From: Benincasa hispida
Taxonomy: Eukaryota > Streptophyta > Magnoliopsida > Cucurbitales > Cucurbitaceae
Direction of reading: 5' to 3'
NCBI RefSeq assembly: GCF_009727055.1
Contig: NC_052353.1
Coordinates: forward strand, 49,289,926-49,353,925
DNA length: 64,000 bases
Every line of letters begins with the position of its first letter. The stretch's first letter is position 1. The translations under genes and the position numbers were made by a program. The notes beneath the pieces are model-generated. The model had not been told where the DNA came from and ran no database searches. It saw only the letters and a list, made by a program, of their open reading frames with translations. Shown piece by piece: positions 55,640 to 64,000 of this stretch.

Positions 55640-56592
55640 CTACAGAGGTGTGGATTGTGCTCATTCAAAGAAAGTCATCTTTCGGTCCATATCTCACATC
55701 TATGTTTAAATGCTTTCTTTAATTTCTATCTTTACTTCATTCAATTTGTTTCATGACTTTATTCATTTATTCTTCAATTAACTCTCTTGCATTTATTTCT
55801 GTATTTTCTTTAATTCATGTAACTTTTCTGTATTTAATGCGTTATTCTTTAACCTGGTGAATGATTGAGTAATGAGAAGAAATTTATTACCGCAAGTCAT
55901 AGAAACTTGCGTTGATGAAATAAAATAAAATAAAATGAAATTATAATAAAATAAAACACATTCAGTATGCATGGCGATAATGGATGCATCTTGAACTAAC
56001 AAGATACACTTTGCGTTCACCCAACCCTAATGCATTGCGCTGAAGTGTGTGTTATGCGCATGTGTGTCCTTTGCCCGTCCTTAGTGAAAATGCACTATGT
56101 TGAGGTAGTGTTACGCTGGTAGAAATACCGTGCGCCCGATCCTCCAGAAATGCGTTTAGTTAAGGGGTATGTTGCGGGGATGCATGCGTTGTTGCCCGTC
56201 CTCTACAAAGATGCATTTGCATTGGTGAACTCATTTCGTTAAATCTTTACCTTGCGTCCATTCGAATAAAACATTAAAGATAATTCTTGTTGCAATTTGA
56301 GGAGAACAATCGTTCCGTATCCTAAAGAAATGATGAGCTACAGACGAAAGGATGTGTACTCTGAAACCTCATAAATATGGGGAGTTCAAACAGTGGGCCT
56401 TTTGAGTGTCTCGAGGCCTGCCACCACAACAATAGTGTTGGGCCCACTAAGGCCCAACCTATAAAAAGGACCCCTCCGTCTGTGAGCACACTTTGCCTCA
56501 TTTGCAATCTTAATCCCTAACGCCTCTACATACCGAGCTTTCTTCTTCCCTGAGACCCTAATGTTTTCCCACTTTCTTTAACCTCAGCATCC
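55640..56592 (+). other. Spacer between gag and second ORF of int-T2
   Basis: Non-coding and homologous to 25870-26770. Contains five 60-bp direct repeats at 56013-56255. No pol. Confidence 0.65.
56013..56255. repeat. 60-bp direct repeats
   Basis: Units start at about 56013, 56073, 56134, 56194 and 56253 (GCGTTCACCC, GCCCGTCCT, GCCCGATCCT, GCCCGTCCT, GCGTCCATTC), each with AAATGC and AAGGGGT-like blocks. Confidence 0.7.
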
Positions 56593-59480
56593 ATGGCCGA
56601 TCAAACTTTCCAACCTTCCACTTCACCCTCAACACCTTTGACAGACCAACTCTTCATGCGAGAGGCACCATTCCTTGCTGCTCAACCTCACACTGTTCCT
56701 AGAATCGCTGGAAGACCCCGGTAAAACCCATTAGCCGTCAGACCACTTCAGTTCAAGAGGGGGTAAAGTACTGAAAACACCCCACTCCCAACTCCAGCAT
56801 TCTCCACTAAAAGCAAAAAGAAGAGACGAGGTGACAAGAAGGTATTCGGAAACATTCTGAGTAGCTTGTAGAAAGGAGAAGGACTGCCCGAGGCTGGGAT
56901 TGTAAACCAACCACTACTTCAGAGGAGGCGACGGTGGCGATGACGGAGGAAGTGGTGGTGGCAGAGGAAGTGGTGGAAGAGGAGACAAGGAGAAGCACTC
57001 TAGCCATAAGGGATCCTGAGGAAACTACGCAAGTAGAATCCTATGAAGGACCCATCAGAGTTGCATTGGAGAAAGTCGTGGCAGAGAAGCAACCAGAGGT
57101 GGAAGAGGAGAAAAAAAAGAAAAAGCAGAGCAAGGGAAAAAAGGTTGGAGAAAGTGAGTTATCCCATCATCGCAAAGAGAAAAAGAATAAAGAAAAGAAG
57201 AAGGATGAAGAAGATGAGGAGGCCAAGCTAAGGAAGAGAAAAGAGAAGGAAGAAAGGAAAGAACGCAGCCGTAAGGAAAGGCGCCTGAAGAAGGAAGAAG
57301 AAAAGAAGAAGAGGGCTACAAGCCCAGAGATGGATGGGGAATCCACCTCCCTGAGGGAGGACAAGAGGGAACCAGCACAACCTGAAACAACACAAACTGT
57401 TGCGACTGAAGAAGAAGAAAGAGGAGATGTTACCCCCTTGATGCGGCGTCGTAAGGAGAATGCGTCGCAAGGGTCAACCATTGGCTCGCCAATTTTGATT
57501 GACACATTAGAAGAACAGAAGAGGAGGAAGAGAAGAAGGAAAAAATGGCGCGGGCACAACTCATCATCGCAAAAGGTGATAGAAGAAGAAGATTACAAGA
57601 TGAGGAGGTGCGCTGCAATAATGAAATCTCGAGGATCGAAGAAATAAGGAGGCTCGAAGAGGAGCAGCGCATATTGCTGGCCTCTGAGCAGTTCGAGAAA
57701 GAGTTGGAAACAGAGAAGAGAGAAGAGGAAGAAGAAGAAAAGAAAAAGAAGGCAGAAGAAGAAAGGAGAATGAAAGAAGAGAAGGAAAGGAAGCACGAAG
57801 CCAACAGGCAGCGCTTAAGTAAGAAGAAGGGTAAGGAACTTGCCGAATGAAAGAAGGAGGAACAATGCAAGGAATGGGAAAGAAAACAAAGGCAACAATC
57901 CCACCTTGCGTTGGCCAAGGGAAAGGGAAAAGCAGTCGTAGAGAGCAGCAAGCCCGCATTGGCAAAGGTGCATCCATCAAGAAAGAAAGAGAACAATGAC
58001 TTGTTGATGGAGATGGGCTTTTTCCCTGCACCAACGCCACTACCAGATCTGATCACAAGTGTGATCGTAGAACATGGATGGGACACATTTTGCCAGTGTC
58101 CAGCCATTGTTATTCCAGAGGTAGTGCACAACTTCTACCACGGATGGCTACATGGCACCAAGGATGTGGTGACCATAAAAGGGAAAATGGTGTCTTTCAG
58201 CGCAAGGGACATCAATGAACTATACCAAATGAAGGATAACCCAGATGCATCGGGTAACAAAATCATTGATAATCCCACTGAAGAGCAGATGGAAGATGTG
58301 CTGCGAGTATTAACGCAATCGAGCACTAAGTGGTTGATTTCTTTAAAAGGCATCAAGACCCTGGCGTCCAAGACTCTGCTTTTGGAAGCACGGCTTTGGG
58401 TTTATTTGGTCAAACGACGGCTGATCCCAACTTCTTATGACAAGACAATTTCAAGGGATCGAGTTATGGCTGCATATTTCATTTCGCGGGGCATTCCAAT
58501 CGATGTAGGCCAATTTGATCGCAAGACAAATCAGGGGTTTTGTGGGGCACATAAGAGGGCAGTACTTCTTCCCATGGACGGTTTCAAGTTTATGCCTATC
58601 ACTAGGTGTGGGCATTGATGAAGAGCCAATGGCAGAAGTTCACGGCCTAATAAACGTCAAGATTTTGAGGTTGCTCCTCAAAGATTCCCCACACTGCCCT
58701 GAGTTCCCTTTGAAGAGGCCTAACATTGATTTAAATGCACCGCAAGAGCCCAAGCCGAAGAGACAGCGCAAAGATGTTAAGGAAAAGGAGAAAATCCAAG
58801 AAGAACCAACGCAAGATCTAGAACCCTTGGACCCTTTACCCTTGATAATTCTCCCTCTAAGCCCTCCCGCACAACCTTCTTCTTTCCTTCCTGAGCACTT
58901 TACCAATCTTCTCCTTCCCCCAGATTCTCCAACCGCATATCCAGCAGCCCCATCATCACCTTCAGCATCATCACCGCAACTTCCCCTTCCACCGCCGCAT
59001 GTTGATGACCCACACGATTTGGGTGAAGGCACCTCTACCCAACCCCAAAACGTTGCTGGCAAAACATCGCAGGCACAACCCACTATCGCCTCCCTAGTTG
59101 CTGAGTTAGCAGATATGCGGTCCCTTCTGGCTTAACAACAACAACTCTTCTCTTAATAGCAAGAACTCTTTTCTCAGCAACAAGCCTTCTTCGGCCTGAG
59201 AATTGATGCGGTAATTGAGCGAGTTAATGATTTACAATGCACTGCTAATATGACCAGGCAGGTGTTAATCAATATTCAGCAAAACATTCTTATGATCCAT
59301 CTGCATCAAAGATAGATAGCGGAGCGCAGCCATGAGTACTTTAATTTTTTGACAGCATATCTTCATGGACCCATGGTTCCTTCGCATCTCAGGTAGCACT
59401 TGATTTTTGTAGATGCTCTTCAAGTACCACATCCGAACCCTTCTCCAAACCCCCCTGCTCCTCAACAATAATCTTTCCAT
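56593..59480 (+). pseudogene. Transposase_32-like ORF of int-T2, broken
   Basis: Same layout as 26771-29736. The start at 56593 (MADQTFQPSTSPSTPLTDQ) runs to a stop near 56723. A Lys/Glu-rich coiled coil follows (56934-57647, then shifted to 57545-57850). The central domain (57960-58560) is uninterrupted: EMGFFPAPTPLPDLITS, VEHGWDTFCQCPAIV, FYHGWLHGTKDVVTIKG, MVSFSARDINELYQMK, DNPDASGNKIIDNPTEEQM and TISRDRVMAAYFISRGIPID. A frameshift near 58560-58600 leads into the C-terminal part (LGVGIDEEPMAEVH, then Pro-rich and Gln-rich stretches). The central domain is better kept than in Ath-B. It resembles the Transposase_32 plant transposon domain; its role is unknown. Confidence 0.75.
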
Positions 59481-60616
59481 TCATTTTTTTTATGCGGCCA
59501 TTCTTTTATCTCTATTTCATTCATTGTTTAATTAAATTCTTTGATTCTTTATACAAGCCAAAATTTTTGTATTGCGTTATTGTGATTATTTGTATACTTA
59601 GTTAATTTTCAATACAACTAAGTAGCAATTCTATCTATGTGCCTATGACTCTTCTTTATCATCCTTTGTCAACTTTGCAATATTCTTAATCTTTCTTTTT
59701 ACGTTATTCATTGCGCTGCCATGATGTATAATATGCATTTACTTAGAAACATTTCCCATACTTTGTAATTTCCAACTAACACTTAGGTAATTTGTAGCTT
59801 AGCAATGCTTTACCTTTTACCCTTCCAAATTATGCTCAAACCTTCTTTTTGAAATTTTGTCTAAGTGTTTGTCTATTCTATCCAAACAACACAATGAAGA
59901 CCTTGCGCATCTCTAAATTTAAGGGTGGGAAAGATCTGAGCAGATGAGATCAAGAGTATGCGGTCATTAAGAAAAATGCGTTCATTTTTTGTCTCAAAAA
60001 ACAAAAAAATTCAATAAACTCCAATGTCAGCACAAGGGAAACCTCAAAAACATTCCCAACCTGATAAGAATTAAGTTGTAAAAGGAGCCTGCTCGTAGTT
60101 GGATGTTCGCATGACACTCGTGGGAGCAAGCCAAAATGAAGGTGGGTTTCCAAGAACAACGCAATATGAAAAGAAAAATAAATAAAAGAAATAAGAGACA
60201 ACTCTTCTGAAACTCATGAGTTAAAATAGAGATGGCACACAACCGTAGTTGGATGTTCGCATGACACCCGTGGGAATAGGCCAAAACGAAGGGTGTAACA
60301 ATGATCAATAGTCTCTAATAAATGACGCAAAGTTCGACCACTGCATCCAGACGCATCAAGTTGTTTTGACAAGAAGAGGTAAACATTCTTTTTAAAACTA
60401 GAAAAACATTTTTGAGCAAAAATTTGTAGTATAGAATAATAAAGTATGGCTCTGTTAGGAATTTTCAAGGATAGAAGGAAATTCCGATGTCAAGTAATGT
60501 TGCCTAAGTAGAGAATTCGGAGCAACCAATCGACGCAAAATTTAGAATAGGAATTGAGCATTATTGCCTTAGTAGAAGATATGCTTGAAGCAAGCATATA
60601 TCTAAATTTGGGGGTG
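59481..60616 (+). other. int-T2 3' non-coding region with twin boxes and PPT
   Basis: The twin box is at 60095-60140 and 60245-60290. The polypurine tract TAAATTTGGGGGTG (60603-60616) adjoins LTR-T3. Confidence 0.75.
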
Positions 60617-62522
60617 TGATAACTTGTAGAAATACAAGTTATTTATACTGCTTTATTTAGATATTGCGTTTAAAAGAGAGGAAAGTTGCATCAATTGTAT
60701 GAAAATTAGCTAAGAAATACAAGAATTATAAATTGTCGTCAATACACCCACTGACACCATTGCGATGGTAGAAAGGAATATTTCAAGTCTGTTTTACAGG
60801 AAATAAAGTCACCGTATGCGCTCATGGCTCAAGAGAAAAAGAACAATGCATCTACGTCGCATTGCGCCAATCATTCAGGAATGAATAGACGATCAATGCA
60901 ATGACGGCACATGTGACAATCGATCAAGAGCTTTGCGATCAACGCAACTTCAACCACATGCGGTAATAAAAAAACAACACCGCATGTGAGCACACGATCG
61001 AAAGATGCAAATGAGCAATGCAATCGCGGAGGATTTTGACACACGTAGAACTAACCGTTGTGCATTTTTGACAGATTGATTGCATAACAGAAGGAATATA
61101 AATTCGACCATTTTCGGAATTTCCATAACAATAAAGTGGGGACCACACGGCAGAGAGTCAGAGCATTTAACTATAAATACCCTCAGAGAATTCACTGAAA
61201 TATATACTTGATATGAGGCCATTTTGATATTTGTATATTGAGAGAGAGGCTGATCTGAGTGCTGATCGAAGAAGATCCGAGAAGAAAAGAGGCAAGGCCG
61301 AGAGGTGAGTCTCAGGGCAAATCATTCCAAATCCTCACCGTGAAGCTCTGTACCTCGATCAACTCTACCGGTTGAGCAAAGCCTGAGAGGGATGCTCATC
61401 CTTCCACTCACTCCATACACTGGCAAGCGAATTCTCCATCCAGATCTGTGTCAAGACATTGACACTCTTCTATATTTGTTTCTATCTCTATCATCAATTG
61501 TATCTCATCTTCTTAGTCTAAATCATTCACACCATGTATCAGACGCTTGATTCTATAATTAAATGTCATGATCATTTTCATCTCCATATTTCTGTCTATT
61601 TCCGTTCCTCCATTAATCGCTTCCCCCACGATGTTTTCGTAATCCCTTGGTAATTAGAAGGAATTAAACAAGTAAATTAATTTTTGCTAAAGGAATAAAG
61701 ATGTTTAGCTAAAGCATGCTAGACGGCATCTTCACCTGTGAGAGCAGAAGTGAAGATGCCTTTCTGATCTGTCAAGAGAAGGTTAGAAGAATGTGTTAAC
61801 TAAATCGAGAAGTACTTCCAAAGATGGAAGCAACCTTGCATTAATTACGTTCATCCCTTTTTACCACAGAGATGTGGTAACACGGCCGATCACCGAGAGG
61901 TGTACGCCAAGGGAAAGCGAAACTATAGTTATATCTTTAACGCAATTAATGAACTTGCAATGTTTGTACTAATTATCTTTTCTCTTTTTGCTTCATACAT
62001 AAAGCCTTGCCATCACATAACACGATTCTTTGTATAATATTCACAGTCAGTCTCAAACACGGTATCATGTATCATGTAACCTATCTCTTGTATCATCATA
62101 GCTTAGGTTTACTTTTATCGCACTTTATTTTACTGCACAACTTTATTTTATCGCAATTTTACTTTAACGCATGTTTTACTTTATCGCATGTACAAACCTC
62201 ACTTTTATTAAATTGAAAAACCCGATCGCATATATCACAAACGTAACACATTAACCAGGAAATCTCTGTGTTCGACCTCGGATCACTCCGAGAAACTTAT
62301 GGTGGAATTATATGGTTTCAACGCAAGGAAACTTGTGACAATGCATAGCATACTGCAAGTATTTTGTTAATAACGCATACATCTAGAAGTAGTATCGCAT
62401 AAAGTGTGCATGAGCAACAACACAGCATAAGATTACCTTTTGCGTTACAAGTTTATGGAAATATGAGCTTGTAGCACATCATCATGCATGCACATTACGA
62501 ATGTTCAAATCCCAAGTCATCA
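60617..62522 (+). repeat. LTR-T3
   Basis: It starts TGATAACTTG and ends AAGTCATCA, very similar to LTR-T2. TATA box at 61172-61179. A CTCGGA/TCCGAG stem follows the GTTCGACC box (about 62277-62292), then a U5 stem-loop with an 8-nt loop (62296-62327). Confidence 0.87.
61172..61179 (+). promoter_or_regulatory. TATA box in LTR-T3
   Basis: TATAAATA, same context as the other Ath-B-type LTRs. Confidence 0.5.
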
Positions 62523-64000
62523 AAAGATAAGAATGAAAACGGACTTGAGAGACCCTATCAATTTCTAGAGTTTGCGGAGTTCCGAATCCTATAATACAGC
62601 CCTCCGATTGGTAAGGTCGCTCCGGGGCAGACATGCAGGTGCATTATAGAAATCTCACGGTGCAACCTAATGGAAGAGACCATAGGATGTGTTGACACAC
62701 TTCCTTCTCCCACTTATTATGAACAACTTCCCCTATTCCCCTTGGTATTGACTCATGCAAACACTCTCCAAATGGAGTCCGCTCCCAAGGCGGACCAAAG
62801 CCAAGCATGAATCTCATGGTGTGAACTTTTAGGGACGCTAGAGCTAAAAGTACATTACTTCTCTCCAGCTGAAGTGTTCTAGACGGTTATGGTATAAAAT
62901 ACTTAGCGATACATTTCGGCTAACTAAACATATCCTAAGTCTAGGTGATTCATCCGAGTATAACTTTTATATTGGATTTTTAACCTACGAGGTTTAGGTG
63001 ATAAACAAATTTTATTACCTCACACCGTTCATGCATGCTTATAAAATCGGTTTAACCTAACTCAGATGCCGGCTCGATCTCCAGGTAGTAGGTGTTCCGT
63101 GAACCGTCAAGTTAAAAACCTTCAACCTTAGTCATCTTATCTAACTTTTTGCCAAGATCTTTCTGGGTGAGTTTTCTTGTAACTTCGGTTTTACAAGATA
63201 TCGACCTATTTTCTATGAAGATTGGGATTGCTCGATGGTTAACCCTAAGTGAGCATGCATCTTATCTTTGTCATAGATTTTAGAAGTCTGGGTTATTTTA
63301 TAACAATTATAACCCTAGACCATTCATCTATAACATGCTTCCTTCAATCAAACATGCTTTAATATAACACTTATATTAAAACTAAGCATGCATAGTATAT
63401 ATTTTATAACACTTATAACATATAACAAATGCATGTCACATGCTTTTCCTATGGTGGGTTTTTAAAACTATATGGCATACTATATGCACATATAATCAAA
63501 CAACATTATACATCACATGCATAATAGGTAAACAACACTAAAGTGGACCGATTTTCGCATTAGAAAAAATAAATAACTAATTTATTGCATAAATCAGCAA
63601 CCAACTTCCCGGAACCAGCTTCAAACACTTTGAACCATCTGAAACCGATCAGAAACCACTCGAACCGGCCCAAAAACACCAAAAATCAAGTTGAACCAGT
63701 CAAACCGGCTCAACCAGGTCAAACGGACTGGTCAAGATCGTCTGGACCGACTGTTCAACGCTCGCTGGCACGATCAATGGAGGCACGGGGTTGGTCGGGT
63801 CAAACTGAATGCGCGGGTCGCGGAAGCGGGAGGCGCGTGGGTCACGGGTTGCGGGTTGCAGGCGAACGGCGCACGCAAGGCAGCTTCGGGCTGAGAATCA
63901 GATTAGGTCGCAGAACGGGCTAGAGCATTTCGTCGACAGCTGACGCGCACAGGTTGCTCCAAACCGGGTCGAATTGCGGGCTGCGAGTCGGGTCTGGGAG
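62523..64000. other. Unassigned repeat-like stretch, GC-rich at the end
   Basis: No gene is recognised. 62523-63540 has the look of a non-coding retroelement LTR, possibly minus-strand copia, but I see no matching second copy here. 63580-64000 is GC-rich with short CCGG-type motifs (CGAACCGGCC, AAACCGGCTC) and carries an open frame (63585-63923) of low complexity that I do not call a gene. Confidence 0.35.

Larger units (their letters stand above)
47588..62522 (+). mobile_element. Tandem array LTR-T1, int-T1, LTR-T2, int-T2, LTR-T3 (Ath-B relatives)
   Basis: Three LTRs of one type (47588-49640, 51949-53835, 60617-62522) alternate with two interiors in the same orientation. int-T2 has gag and the Transposase_32-like ORF like Ath-B; int-T1 is a deleted version. 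A polypurine tract precedes LTR-T2 and LTR-T3. The flanks GTGTG (47583-47587) and AAAAG (62523-62527) do not match, so this is not one insertion with a simple duplication; recombination between two elements is likely. Confidence 0.82.

Noticed and set aside
63585..63923. 112-residue basic, Pro/Arg-rich frame at the window end
   Set aside because: Low-complexity, GC-rich repeat-like sequence with no domain; similar frames occur on several phases.

Overview
This window is plant repeat DNA, almost certainly pericentromeric or other heterochromatin. I can support no host gene, tRNA or rRNA anywhere in it. The plant assignment rests on Athila-type Ty3/gypsy elements whose primer-binding sites match the 3' end of tRNA-Asp (TGGCGCCGTTGCCGGGGA type), on Ty1/copia elements with iMet-type primer-binding sites (TGGTATCAGAGC type), and on a plant-specific ORF resembling the putative plant transposon domain (Transposase_32). 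A eudicot, perhaps a cucurbit, is only a guess. Three N gaps (7040-7132, 10359-10472, 12185-12719) and two single-N joins show a draft assembly.

Layout: 657-4147 is a decayed short-LTR copia element. 4793-5870 is a fold-back of Athila-type LTR pieces. 5871-14616 is a minus-strand Athila-like element (Ath-F) with gag, protease, part of RT and integrase; it is the only one here with pol. 14617-15305 is a copia LTR fragment. 15306-15625 and 20073-21007 are halves of a GC-rich, roughly 155-bp satellite array split by a minus-strand gag-only gypsy element (Gyp-C, 15626-20072). From 21008 a nested stack begins. The LTR of Ath-G (21008-21385, resumed 41231-42517) was invaded by Ath-A (21386-41225, target-site duplication ACGAC). 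Ath-A contains Ath-B (22374-35125, duplication CTTGT). Ath-B contains solo LTR S1 (30187-32594, duplication GAGGA). Ath-A's right LTR contains solo LTR S2 (37223-39875, duplication TCCTT). Ath-G then has a gag stub (42647-43071), cut by an Ath-A-type LTR piece and by a minus-strand copia element (Cop-D, 43517-47587). 47588-62522 is a tandem LTR-internal-LTR-internal-LTR array of Ath-B relatives. The end (62523-64000) is unassigned repeat-like DNA.

How the parts relate: Ath-A, Ath-B, the tandem array, Ath-F and Ath-G share LTR ends, primer type, PPT type and several non-coding modules, yet only Ath-F has pol. Ath-B and the second tandem unit have gag followed directly by the Transposase_32-like ORF. 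Ath-A has a 1.5-kb internal region with no recognisable gene. This looks like an autonomous element with non-autonomous relatives that depend on shared cis signals. The most interesting material is those signals: a hairpin at the LTR 5' terminus, two stem-loops before the LTR 3' end (one with a near-invariant 10-nt loop), and a twin 46-bp box upstream of the PPT. The hairpin stems show compensatory changes between subfamilies, which suggests selection on structure. Two sites in S1 carry Nextera mate-pair junction adapter, an assembly artefact.
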